Source: Symbiodinium kawagutii
Taxonomy: Eukaryota > Sar > Dinophyceae > Suessiales > Symbiodiniaceae
Assembly (NCBI GenBank): GCA_009767595.1
Contig: VSDK01020365.1
Coordinates: 237,334-301,333 of the forward strand
Direction: 5' to 3'
DNA length: 64,000 nt
Position numbers and translations under genes: made by a program. Within the stretch, counting starts at the first letter, position 1. The number at the start of each line of letters is the position of its first letter. The notes under the pieces are model-generated. The model ran no database searches. It was not told where the DNA came from and saw only the letters and a program-made list of their open reading frames with translations. Below are positions 1-12,700 of the stretch, in pieces.

Positions 1-10
1 ATGATGATGG

Positions 11-56
<46 letters not shown>

Positions 57-100
57 GATGATGATGATGCTGATGATGAGGTGGATGGGGATGAGGAGGA
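1..100. repeat. (ATG)n / (GTG)n microsatellite
   Basis: Window starts in a trinucleotide run of ATG with GTG interruptions, fading into GATGAGGATGAG. The Met-rich open frame here is an artefact. Confidence 0.95.
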
Positions 101-289
101 TGAGCGAACATGTCCAAACAGGGTCGGATCTTGGCAACAGCCGGATTCAAGACAATCCCTTCAGCATTAGGAATCATCACTAGGCTGACCAATGCCCCTG
201 TGGTTGCTTCGGTCACTGAAACGGATGTCTTCCGTCAGCCGAATGTTGAGAACACCAGACGCGCAGAGGTGTCAAGATGACAATGACCG

Positions 290-727
290 TTAAACGGACA
301 TGGTGGCACGCTGCTCATTGTGAGGAAGATCGTCCCAGAAAGAAGTCTGTTGGGCTGCCGCATCTCGGAATGGCACCAATCGTCCCAGAAACAAATTGAT
401 ACTCAATTCTGTGCGAGAACCTGTGACAAGGTTTGCTAAGAGCAAAATCAAAACAGCAGCAAAAGGGACAACAGTTTCAAAAGTTGGTCTCCCAGACCAA
501 ACATAAAATTGCCCTGTGGCATATGTAAACCCCCACAGATATCCACAACCCTGGGATTTCATTGCAATCATTGTTTGCTCTGGGTGGTGGAATCCCAAGG
601 CATAAGTCCAAAATCTGGAAAGGACCTCCGCTATCTGCTGCTGAGCAACGGAGCTGGAAAACTGTCTGGGCGAACCCTTGAGCCTATACGAAGCCGCCAT
701 GTGGCACCTGTTCACAGCGACTGACAC
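290..727 (-). other. Unassigned 145-codon open frame
   Basis: Contains GGYLWGF-like aromatic sequence and a hydrophobic run VVPFAAVLILLLANLV that could cross a membrane. No family recognised and the other strand is partly open. Could be exon material of a leftward gene or chance. Confidence 0.2.
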
Positions 728-1040
728 ATCTGACGTATCGGTTGACTTGAAGCTGGTGCGGAATCCCTAAGATTCCAGCAGTGCCATGGCTTTTAATGCT
801 TTTTATCGTGACCCAGCTGGTTTAACAAAGGGGTTTCACCCACCGAAAAGGAGCAACCATTGTTTCAATGGTGGCGGAATCCCAATGGAATCTGAAGCCG
901 TACATGTTTTAGCAGGTCTCCTCCTTCCATGTTCAGCGTACGACGTGACAAAGGAACTGGGACAGTCCGTTGGTTCTGCCAGGGTCAAGGTCCGTGGTTT
1001 GTGCGACTCGGTGTCATTCGCCAATTTCGTACACCCTCAT
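560..1040. repeat. Possible diverged direct repeat (~280-bp spacing)
   Basis: The stretches near 563-605 and 852-890 both contain AATCATTGTTT / AACCATTGTTT followed by GGTGGTGGAATCCCAA / GGTGGCGGAATCCCAA. The surrounding similarity is weak. Confidence 0.35.
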
Positions 1041-1136
1041 GGTCTTGGGGTTAATCCTATACCCAGTAGCTTTGCTCGTCATGAGAGTGCAATCCGTTGA
1101 GCACATGCTATGATTCTTATGATTTTGAACCACCTC

Positions 1137-1233
1137 GGGGTTTCTCAAAATAGAGAACCCAAAAATGGTTGGTTTATTACTAATACAGTTGATATTGGAT
1201 GACTTGTGGGGTCCCCGATTTTGAGAAACAGCC
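1137..1233. repeat. Family A element
   Basis: GGGTTTCTCAAAATAGAGAAC ... GGGGTCCCCGATTTTGAGAAACAGCC; both ends and the TTGGTTTATTACTAATA centre are present. Confidence 0.85.
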
Positions 1234-1449
1234 ACCGTAGTATCCACCTGTCACAACAAGGCAGTCCGCGCATCTTTTCCTGCGACAGGCGCAACGACTG
1301 CCAGGTCTTTATTCGTGGGCGACCCACTGGTGACCAGCTGACAACAGGAGGCTGACATCCAGGCCGTGCCAACATCTAGGGCCAAACACTAGAAACGACC
1401 AGGGCGTGTCATAAATCTGACGAAAGACAGAGATCCTTGTGACAGAATT

Positions 1450-1555
1450 GGTGGTTTCAACCTAGCCAGTTTGGGGACCCAAAAAATGGTTGTTGTTTTT
1501 GGTCAAAATCACTAATACATTGGATGATTTGGAGGACCCCTATTTTGAGAAACCA
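1450..1555. repeat. Family A element, CCTAGCCAG-type left end
   Basis: Left end GTGGTTTCAACCTAGCCAG, right end CCCCTATTTTGAGAAACC. The same left-end variant occurs at 44157 and 60604. Confidence 0.8.
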
Positions 1556-1941
1556 TGAGACACCACCATTTGTATCCATTGTACTTGAAATGCTTGGTGA
1601 AATATAGATTCATGAGTCATGAGTTTCGTGATCACGCGAACTGCTTGGTGAATAGCGGCTAGCAATGATTTGCAATGGCTCACAATGGTCCAGGAGGGCT
1701 ACCAATGGTTGATGTGAATCACGGAGCTGTTTTGCTCCGAGGGTCTTTGGCCCTTGGAGTCAGTGGATCTCCCCTGCTTTTGGCAACTGGGTATGCTTGA
1801 TGCCCAGGGGACAGGAACGCTGTACAAGGAAGCACGTCACTGCAAATCAAAGTGACGTGCATCATCCCCACGGCTGACATCACAAAGCTCACAGGAAGTA
1901 CCTGCCAGAGACATGTCAGGGATACTTGGAGTTACACTATG

Positions 1942-2180
1942 ACCCGCAGAAAGACACTCATACACCCGCAGCGGACAGTGTTTTGATGACACGAGCCTGC
2001 AACTTGCTGCCATCTTGGGGCAGCTTGACGCGGTGGCTGATACTTGCGCAGATGTGTTGCCCGAAGGATTCAATAAGGATCAGCAAGTTATGGACCAAAC
2101 TGCCGAACTGCTGAATGTTCTGAGGAGAAGCTGCAACTCGGCATCTGTGTTCTCTACCTGCTGGGCATCTCTTGGCTAAT
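1942..2180 (+). other. Possible rightward exon, function unknown
   Basis: Open frame containing DDTSLQLAAILGQLDAVADT and QQVMDQTAELLNVLRRS, a helical, coding-like composition ending in TAA. The opposite strand is also open from ~2290 to ~1975 (SSRIEAAGAGVSAALGKGK), which could follow the cytochrome b5 exons. Strand cannot be decided. Confidence 0.3.
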
Positions 2181-2345
2181 GGATCATGGGGGATCTTGCC
2201 CTTCCCTAGGGCAGCAGAAACACCCGCACCCGCGGCCTCTATGCGAGAACTCCCACCTCAGCTCTTGACAACAGTGGCATATGTAATCAAGGCCCGCCCA
2301 TCACATCATGAGCTAGCAATCCTGAAGATGGAGACACCGATTTAT

Positions 2346-2438
2346 ATCCTACCCTTTCAGTTATCTATATAGGTAATCATCTGTGCGCCAAGGGTTCCCT
2401 GGTTACCTACTATATAGAGGTAACTGGAAGGGTAGGGA
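2346..2438. repeat. Family B element
   Basis: CCTACCCTTTCAGTTATC ... GAGGTAACTGGAAGGGTAGG with AAGGGTTCCCTGG in the middle. Confidence 0.9.
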
Positions 2439-2619
2439 TACATACCTGACTATTTGGGACTGGACATAGGATCTGTAAGTCTTTCCAATATGGGTCGTCA
2501 ATCGCAACAAAGCGCAGTCAAAACAGCCCGGAAAGAAGTGTCTGCGGCTGGATATGGGGAGTGTTCCTTGATAGACACACATGACACACACACATACATA
2601 TGTGTGCATGAACCATCCA

Positions 2620-3330
2620 GACCATCAACTATCATCATTTACTATCCGGATGAACCATCATTGAACCAACCATAACCATTTTCTAATCAACCACAACCAT
2701 CATTTGACCATCGTAAGCATTAATTAGCTCTGATTCTCCAAACAACAATGTGAAAACAACATTATTTTACCATTCTCTAATCATCCTGAACTCTGATTTC
2801 ACCAACCCTTGCCGAGATCAAGGATTATCTGAGTATCCAGTCAACAATAGCAACCACCCAACAATTACGGTATTTGACAATAGAATCAATGCTCATTTGA
2901 CCAGGCATCATGGCTGTTTAGCATCGCTGGGCAACAGAAACATTGTTTGACATTTTGACGACTGTTGGGTGTACTTTAACCAACCGCAACCTGGTGTCAC
3001 CATCAATAAGTCTCGTTTTTTCAGAGACATATCCAGTGCATTCCAGCACTTACCATCAATAATCAATAACCATCATTTAGCAAGCATTACGTCTCATTTG
3101 ATCAACCAATATCCAGCACGAACCATCATTAAACCATCCATTTTGGCACCATGCAACTTTTACTTTGCCATACTGCATCCACTAATCTATGCTCCTGACA
3201 ACACCTGCAAGCCATTCCCTTGCGGACTCCCAGTGACTGGTTGAAAGCCCATGGTCTCGAGTAGTTCCTTCAGATCTCATCATCTCATGAAGGACGGAAA
3301 CATGACAGGCTGAGTGACATGGATCTCTGG
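2620..3330. other. Low-complexity AACCATCA-rich stretch
   Basis: Many dispersed ACCATCA/ACCAACC words (e.g. 2615-2720, 3050-3140) but no complete element and no convincing exon seen. Lies beyond the last identified cytochrome b5 exon, so an unrecognised terminal exon could hide here. Confidence 0.5.
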
Positions 3331-3432
3331 CTGGTGATTGAACCACCCCCTATGATTTTTTTAGTCAACCAACCAACCATTTCTTACTGTAATACTATGC
3401 AAAATGAAAAACATGTGGAAACAAAACAACCA
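3329..3432. repeat. Family D element, degenerate right end
   Basis: CTGGTGATTGAACCACCCC, CCTATGATTTTTTTAGTCAACC, then AAACATGTGGAAACAAAACAA. Confidence 0.75.
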
Positions 3433-3632
3433 AAAAATCAGATCCGATCCTAATGATGGAACATGGTGGAACATGCTGTGGTGACCGTTGTTGACTCACT
3501 TGTTCAACCATTGTTGTTGGTCATCCCCCCCTATTCTCAACCATTATTGATGGTTGAGCATGGTGGTTGATATCACATGCCCGCTTTCAATCGCAACGAA
3601 AACTCAGCTAAACTCAGGGACTGCACGGCCGC

Positions 3633-3707
3633 AGTCCTTGTTGTGTACTGCCTCAAAGGTGACAGTTCCATCTTGACCGCCCACATCAAAGATGGCCTGG
3701 GAGCCAC
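3633..3707 (-). CDS. Cytochrome b5 exon: second haem ligand
   Basis: Encodes GGSQAIFDVGGQDGTVTFEA then VHNKD; the His of FEAVHN is the second axial haem ligand. GC donor assumed; the final exon(s) further left were not identified. Confidence 0.9.
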
Positions 3708-6700
3708 CTGGAGGCAAGCTGGACTTACGGCTGGGGTAGTTGGGGATAGGTTCACACATGGGGTTTTGTAGGGTTCTTATATGGCTATGGGTCAATATTA
3801 ACCAACCAATTTCATGAGGGATAATAACCAACAATAATAGGGAAATAATGATTAATGACAGGGGAACCAAGGGTACAGGGTTTTGACCCACAGCCATATC
3901 GTTGTATAAGGGATTATACTGGTTGACAATAGGGTTTAAATAACCAACAATAAGATCATTAGGTAGTTTTGTCAAGGGTTTATAGGGGATCATACGTCTG
4001 ACATACGTATTAATGATGGTTAATCATAGGGGATACTGACCAACAACAATGGTGACATACCACTGGTTGGTGGCTTCATGATAACCATCATGATAATATA
4101 TCAGTGGTTGATAAGTCTTTACAAGGCTTGACAATGGTTAATATACTGATTATATAACAATGGCCAATAGTGATCATCACTGGTTGGTGGTTGAATCACC
4201 CATCATGAAAGCCCGATGATCACCATCATAAATAGGCAAGCCAATAAGCATCATGATAAGCATCATCAATGGCTGCACATCAATGGCTGCCCAATAGAAG
4301 ACTCTGAAAGAGCCTATGTACCACTGCAACTTGCTTGCGCAACATGGTTCCTTAAGAAATGTGTTCTGCCGGAGATCGGAGTGGAACCGGCAGCGCATCT
4401 TTGGTTCAGCGGGTAGACTCGGGGCTAATCAGTATCAAGCTTCATGAATACCTGTCAAGTTTCAGCCGACACAGCCAAACAAGTTTCAAGCACCCAATTA
4501 GTATCTATATATAATCATTGTTTCTCAATTCCACTCACCATCTCCTAGAGGAATCAATGCCACTAGCAATCAACCATAATCAACCATTCCAGTGGTGATC
4601 CCAATGGCCATTTTGAGTCCCTCTTGAGTTGCTACTCCCATGTCTGGTATGAGAAATCCATAGCCGTCAGTCATCATCAGTCCATGAGTGACTGCTTTTC
4701 CCTCAAGGTATGACAAGTCAGTCTCCCAATCAGGATACAATTCTTACAACAACCATCCTGCTGCTCGACCTAAACCATCCTGGCTTCAAGACTTGTCACC
4801 GCATGCCTGGATGTTCCCACACATACCTGCAGCGATGTGAAGGCAATCAAAGCTACGATCCCACGAGTCACGTTGAGTCCACGGGCACAGCTGATTCGAA
4901 GCAGGATGTACCGTGCTTGGGATAGCTACGATTCAACTTGTGAGGCACCAAAGTTCATCTAGTGAAGCTTTGCGCACGAATCTTTAGTTGCTCAGGGACT
5001 TCACAACACCGCTGGATTGCCCGGGCTATCACTGCCTGCTTCGAATATCTAAGCAGGCTCTGTTGGTATCCAATCTCACAGTAGACTTGCTCTAGTTGCT
5101 TCCAAGTCATACAGAGACGGGTTTAGGATCTCGCGAATCAAACATTGTGTACAGTACGATACATCATGTGTGATGCACAGGTCGATTTGTACATGTGTAT
5201 GTGTGTTTGTGTGGGTGGGTGCGTCTGCCTGTCAAGTATTGGACGTGGCACTCCAGAAATCATTCCGGTCCTTCCTTAATTAACTAAACTTCAAAACTTG
5301 TAAGCACACGGAGCGTACTACTTGTCACTGTCGCAAATCAAAGATTCTCCTTGCCCTTTCAAGCCTCAAAATTACCCGATTCTTCAGCTTCCGTGGTGGA
5401 TTCGGGACATTCGAAAAACATTTTATCTCTCCAGTTCCCCAAACCTTCATCAAAGATCATCACAGGACCACTGAGCTCCGAGCTCCGTCAAATCGTAGAC
5501 ATGCCCATACAATGCCACCCACAAATCCCCATCTGCGCGGTGCTTGTCAAGCTCCTTTAGCACGATTCGCGCGAGCATCGGAAATACATCCAAAACTATG
5601 CGTTCTTCAAAATTGTAGTGAACTTTATGAAAGCTGGTGTCAACTAATTCAAATATGTTGAAAATTGAGCCTCAAATCATCTCAAATCACCGTTGTAACG
5701 TGTTCAGATTGAAATCACTCACCAGTCTTCTGCATCACAGTGACTTCTAGCGCAAAATGTCGACACAAATCAAGGGATCCCATTGTGAGATCGGTCAAAT
5801 TACAATTTCCAGAGTCCTGCAGGACTTCACTTCAGTGACTTCACATCGGCTTTCAACAGTCAATGGAATGTGCAAATGCATGCTCACCTCATCTCAGGGA
5901 AGGAACCGCAGTGACTTGCCAATGATTCGAATGGCTCAAGTCACATTTGACCAATATGATGTATGCTAACGGAAGAGCTACTGGTTGAGCATACACTAGG
6001 GGCTAGTCTCATTTGACTGATTAATATGATGTCATGGAATAGCTACTGATTGAGCATACACTAGAGAATAGATGGAATAGGGGATAGTCTTGCCAATGAA
6101 TAGCTATTCCATTAGCATACATGAATGTTAATGACTCATACTCCTAGCTCTCTTGCGATTTTTCGGCAACCAGCTAGGGACGTCATGCCAGCTGCCAGCA
6201 CTGCAGCCGTCCTCCTGGGTGATCTTCGGCAGCGCGTCCGTGACAGGCACCAGCTCCGTGGAAGTAACCACTGCCGTCCTTCCTGAGCCTCGGCGAGGAA
6301 ATCCCATGGTGCACCGCACCTGCTATGACTTCACCGTCCCCAAGGAATCCAAGTGCTGATAGCTGGTTGGTGGTGCTCATCACCATGTCATGAAAAAATG
6401 TTATAGTCAACTCTTTGGGTCAAAATATTAGTCAACTATTTGGACAATTTTGGTAATGCATTTGGGAAAATCAAACATGTTTGAAACTACGAACCGAAAA
6501 GCAACGAACAAGTTCCCAAGCACTGCAACTCCTGTCCCTTCCGGTCAAGTGGGAGAACATGACACTTTTTCAGTCTCAAAATTCTGTAGCTTTTGTACAT
6601 ACAAGTGAGCAGAATTACCCATGTTGGACGAGATAGATTTGACCGACGATATGACTCTCGCAATAGGACATCAATTCCAATGTTCACCGATAGCAATCTT

Positions 6701-9700
6701 TCAATTTTTCATCAGTCTTTACAAAAAGCAATCTTCACCAATAGGGATCTTTCATCTCCAAGTTGACCGCTGGAGTTTAGCTCCAAATGAGAACAAATGA
6801 ATCGAATAGATGAGGCTATCCCAGCATTAACCAGCCAAAAGCCACTAACCAACCATTGGCCAGTAGCTAACCATTGACCTTCACCTACTCTATGTATGGC
6901 ATGTATTATCATATATTCATATTGCTTCATTTACCTACCAAATGACCCAGTAACGTTTTGGTTTCTCAAAATAGGGGCACCCCCCATATCATCCAGTTTA
7001 TTCATCATTACTATGTTCAGAATGCATACCATCCAATCGCAGCGTGGCTATCAAGCCATGATCCTAGCTGGTTTTCCATGCCAGCCTTACTCCAAGCAGG
7101 GGTCACAATTGGGATCCGCAGATGATCGTAGCAACACCTTGGACAGTGTGTTAGAGGCAGGGTGGCTGTTGCAAAGCTCAGGGTTAGTCCTTGAGTGTGT
7201 TCCTGAGGCTCGTGAGGATCCATCTGTGCAACGAAAGCTTAGGACCTTCGCTCAAGCAAGAGGTTTTCGCATCCACCAGCAGATCTTGTCGCTCAGTGAT
7301 CTTTGGCCAAGCCGTAGGAACCGTTGGTCTGTCGTCCTTCTTCCATGGGGATGCAACGTGCAGATTCCACCACTGCCAGTATGTGAACCAAAGCCTGTCG
7401 TTCATGATCTCATGCCGTGCAACCAATGGCCATTGTGGGATGCTGAATCCGGAGAAAAGCTCCAGTGGACACCGCTAGAGATTCAGGTCGATGCAAACAA
7501 ACCATTACCGACTGCCCTCCATTCCTGGGGGAACGCGCTTTATGCGTGTCCCTGTGCATGTCGGTCACAAGGGCTGCAGGCTTCGAGGTTGCGACGACAA
7601 GGCTTGAGAGGTTTGGAGATCAAGTCAGGGGCCTGGCCGTACCCCTCACGTCACATTCACCCTCGTGAGTTGCAATTGTTCTTGGGCTTTCGTCCTTTTG
7701 AGCACATCTTGGAAGACGTACGAGGTCAGCTGTGTTTGTATGGGAATTCAGTTTCGCCCATCCAGGCCATCTGGATTTTGGCCCATGTCCAAGACCAAGC
7801 AGGTACTGGCTCTGGACTTTCGCCACCTGCTATGCTCAAACAGTACCTGCATCGGTTGCTCCAAGAGCGTGATCTCACATGGCCTTGGGGTGAAGTTCGT
7901 CAGGGATATTTGCAGCTCAGTTGGAATGACACTCAGGTGGACATCCTTTTCAATTCGACGCAAACTTTGGCACAGTTGCTGCAAGCAGAAGCCAAGTTGA
8001 GTGCCAGCCCTTTTCAGTTGTCAATTGTCAGTGAAGGTCAAACCATCCCTGAGTTTGCCTTCCTGCAGGAACGAGAGTATCAGGTGATCGAACATCAGGT
8101 CCTTCGTCGAAATCGGCAGGTCGATGTCCCTCTGTTGTTGGTCCATTTGGGTGAGGTTCGGCTTCGCTGGGCTGAACACGGTATTTCGTACCGCACTTTT
8201 GTGAATTGGGCAGGAGTCAGCACCTTTTTGAAACTTTTGGACGCTCAGGGCCATGAGTTGGATCCCAATGATCAAGTCAGTGCCTGGACCCAAGTCACAG
8301 TGCAACTTGATCCAGAGGACCTTGCTTTTGAATTGGGCTTGTTGGAGGAGGGATATGGACTTACATCCCACCTCATCGCACCTGACTCCAGACTTGCCAC
8401 TGGACTTTGACATCTGGATGAGTTCATCCGCACTCGCTTGCTGATGTCATGGGCACACACCGGGTTGACTCCTTTGACTGTTTGGTTGCCAACCTTTGCA
8501 GCAGCAGTTTTCGAACTATGGCCGCATGTCATGGAAGCCCATCTTCACAGTTGGACTCGCGAAGACAACACAGTGCATGCCTTTGTTCGTGAGTCTTGGG
8601 GATGGGTTGTCATTCGCTTTGATTGGGAAGGTGATTGCATGTCCTCTCGGAGTTTCGTGCCACCAGAACACACTGCAGTGGTGTCTCATCATTTGGCACA
8701 GCGAGTGTTTGAGGCCAGTGGTCGTAGTCAGCATGATGAGCGCTTGTTTCATGTCACCTCTGCGGATTACACGGGCACTCTTGTTGAAGCCATCAGGATT
8801 TATGAGATTGACATCGGCATCCCACCTCAGATTGCTGAGGTCCTTGGCCAGCTGTGTGAGTGTCCTCCAGATCGAGTGTTTGATGGTATGGTGTCTCCGA
8901 CACTCACTTGGACAGGCACACCATCTCAGATGCCAGTTCTCTCACCAACTGATGTGACCTCAGGCCGTGGAATTTCTTTGGCTTTCATGATGGATTTCGT
9001 CAATGCCTTGCTGCCGACACAGCCAGCTCAGGATTGGGAAGTAAAGGTCACGACCATGAAGTCTTTTGAGGGGAAGGGGTTTGGACTTTCCTTGTCGACT
9101 TTTCAAGGAGCCCCCAAGAAATTATATGTCATGCTCCTCCACAACAATCATTGGACTTTGTTGCAATGTGTCGTGAAGGCAGGTGTTGTGTCCATTGTGG
9201 TGTATGATGGTCTGGCCCAGACTGACGTTGATCAGCTCACCCCAGTGGCCAGAGCGTTGCAGGCTCTTTGGGGAGCTTCGGGATACACCATTTCAATGCA
9301 GTGGATCGTGGCCCAGCATCGCCCACACACATGTGGCTCCCTGGCCATTGCACACTTAGCTTTCCTGACAGGTCGATTGTCCCTTGAACAGGCTCATTGC
9401 ATGGAGTGCCTTCATGACGGCATCGTGGCCAGCCAAGGACATGTTTCCTTCGACCAGATGGGTTTTGGAGATGATGAGGCTCTCGTTTATGCAGCACTTG
9501 GTCAGTTGTTACCAGCCAAGGGTGTGCCCACTTCGCAGGTTGATGCCAGGATTCAAGGGGCCATCAAGATTTTCGGAGTTCCAAAATTGAAGAAAGCTTT
9601 GGATGCCAGAAACCCATGGGCCGCCATCAAGCAGCTGGGTAACCAGCAGTCAAAACCATGGATGTGGGTTACGCGGGATGAACTCCAAGACCACATCAAA

Positions 9701-12700
9701 GAAAGGGCCACCGCCAAATTTGGGGCAGTTGATATGAAAAAGACTCGCAAGCCAAAGGATCGCAAGCAGCCAATGGCAACATCTCAGCTGATCGACCCGA
9801 CAAACCTGACATTGCCAGCCGGCATTTTTGCAACGAATGATGGCCAGGCTCTCCCACAGTTGACATTGGATGAGGTCGTCAAGAACGCCAGGGGAGTCGC
9901 ATTCGCTCCCCCCAGTGAAGCTCAGAAGTTTTTGACTGAGGGCAAGTTTATCAGTGTGGAGGGCCTTTCCTTGCTAGTGGTAGGAACCATGCCTGAGTCC
10001 ATGCCTCAGAACCTGCCGATGCATTCGTTGCGCGTTCCAGCCACATATAAAGCCACAAATGAGCCCATCATTTTGGATTGTGTCTCGATCCAATTGGGAG
10101 ACCAAGCGGTATATCAGAATACCAACAAGATGGCACCTGAGATCCAAGTCTTCCCCACCACGGTGCTACGAGCGCACCTATTCAAAGACTTGTGGCCTAC
10201 TGTGGACTCATGGTCAGATGTGATAGCTCACCCAGTCAAATCCTTGGTTCAGGCTTTCCCTTTGCTCCAGCTGTGCCGGGACAAGGAGTGTGATAGTTGC
10301 CAACACTATCATCCCAGTTTGGAGGAGGAAGGCATTGAAGCGGGTCTGTTAGACGTCTGGGGCTTCTCATGGCACTTGCATGACGGCAGCAAGGTGACCC
10401 CGGCCAAGGCTCAAGCTTTGTCACTCTACATCCGTGTGCCTGAGTCCAGTTTCGAAAACCTGCATCAAGCTTCAGGCACCTCGGGAGTTTTCTTCGAGCC
10501 CAGAAAACCTGATTCGCCAGGAGCAGATCCAGCCTACTCGGTGATTTGGCTTCCACATGCCACGTTGCAAGACGCATTGCACAAGGTTAAGACTGTTGAT
10601 CATGTGATAGCAGTTTGTCGATTGGGTTTGAAGTATGGAATCCGTTGTGCAGCCAAACACCATGAAGCATTGCACGGTGAACTGCATCCGTCCAAGCCTT
10701 TCGTCAACTGCGCAGTGCGTATGGTCTTTCGTTTGGAACCGCTCCCAGCTGGCACTCAGAGACAGAGCTTAGCAGAGATCTTGAAGGCCTTTGGATGGGT
10801 AGCAAAACCCAGCAAGGCTTGGCAAGTGGGTTCGGAGTCCAACCCACCACAGCCTTTCATTGAGACAATGCACGGCTGGGTCAGTATTACTAAGGTTCGT
10901 GATATGACGCCAAGCCATCGGGCCACCGATCTCATCGCAACAGCTCGTACCAAGCAACATATCCAAGGTAGAGCTGGCCCCTCGAAGGGTCTCGATCCAT
11001 GGCAGCAGGGTAATGATCCATGGGCGAATTTCACGCCGGCCACCCAAGAGGTCAAGCATGTCCCATCGCTGCATGTGCAGCAAAAGTTTGACGATGTTGA
11101 ACAACGTCTTCAAGATCAATTGGAGCACAAGGTGACTACGAAGTTGGATGAGGTGGAACAGCAGGCCACGGGTCGGTTGGATGTGGTTGAGAATCAGCTC
11201 AGGCAATTGGCTGAAAATCAGGGCAAGTTGGAGACCTGGATCCAGGATGGCAGTACCAAGGTCTATGAATTGAGGGCGGAGTGTAACCACTTGCACCATG
11301 CAAGAAGTCCAAGGATGTGCATCTCGCATCCATGAGCAAGGTCACACTTTGCAGGCTGTTGTGACGGAAGTGGCACAATGCAACACTACCATTGCAGCCC
11401 AGCCAGTCTTTGCATCAAGTCGCTCAGGACGTGGCGGGTCTTCAACAGGGCTTGTCCAAACAATTGGAATCCTACTTCTCCAAGCAGGCGGAACAGATCG
11501 AGCAGCTGATGGGAAACAAGGCTCGGAAGACTTCTGAAGCCTCTGCCTGACTACGGCAGCCAGGATTCACCTTTGGACTTGGGAGGATGCCTGGACAACA
11601 TGCAAAGTCCACTTTGTGGTTTCCAAGGTTTTGGATTTTCTTGGTAGCCGTTGTGTTCCCGTTGCTTCGTGTAGGTGAGGCCGCCGTTCCCGGGCCTCAA
11701 AGTGCATCCGATGATTCCTTCCTGGACCCACCACAATGGATGTTGCCGGGTGAGCCTGACTTCTGCATTGGTGTTGGAAATCCTTCTGGCATCATGAACA
11801 AATTGCATACGTTAGACTCCTATCCGCAAGGTTTTTGGCATTTGGCGGAGACACAGGCATCGCATCATCAGCAGTGTGTAGCCCGAGGCTATCTCAAATC
11901 AATGGGTCGGAAACAACATCGCAACATCCGTTGCATCACTGGGGCTCCTGCCCCTTTGAGGCCAGGATCCAATTCGTCAGGGACTTGGACAGGAGTCCTG
12001 TGTTGGGGAGATTTACCCATCCGTGAAGTTCCTTTGGACTGGCCAGCCGGGGAGCATCGTAGTGGCAGGGTAGTTGTTTCGGTGGCAAATCTTGGGCAAC
12101 ATGAGATCACAGCAGCCACAGTGTACTGTCCGCCAAAGGGACCGACGTATCCACAGGCGAAAGCGTTGAGTGAGGCGTTGCTTCAGCCTCTCACCGAGAA
12201 CATTGTCTTTGGAAGAGCTGGACCGAGGGTTATCCTCGGTGACTTCAATTCGCCAGCCGGTGAGCTACACCAAGTGCAGCTTTGGCAGTCTCAGGGGTGG
12301 GTGGAGCTGCAGGATCTTATGTTTGCGGTTCATGGTGTCAGCAAGCAGTACACATGTAAGGAAGCGACAGCCCCAGACCAGATGTGGGTGTCGCCTGAAC
12401 TAGCAGCCATGATCAACAATGTTTCGGTTTGGAAGATTTATCCAGATCATGCTGTCTTGATTGCAGGACTTCAGTTGCCGAGATCACATCGGTATGAGTA
12501 TCAGTGGAGGCTTCCAGGTCACATTCCCTGGGATCAAGTGGATAGTGAAAAATGGGGAGCTTCGCCTGCTTTGGAAGAAATTCTCCCAATTGGCCAGCAT
12601 GAGGGTTTGACTGGTGCCATTGGAGTTCAGCAGGCTACTGATGCTTTTCGGTCCTGGGGGCACCAGTTTGAGCATGCTGTGACGCACTGCCTGCAAGTTC

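Noticed and set aside
1..183. Poly-Met/Val open frame at the window start
   Set aside because: Trinucleotide microsatellite.
6153..6359. Plus-strand frame ending YDFTVPKESKC*
   Set aside because: Looks coding, but the minus strand of the same bases fits the fumarate reductase/b5 linker in phase with exons on both sides.
6896..7012. N-terminal 39 codons of the methyltransferase frame
   Set aside because: This is host sequence and half of a family A element; the frame is open by chance and is not LINE.
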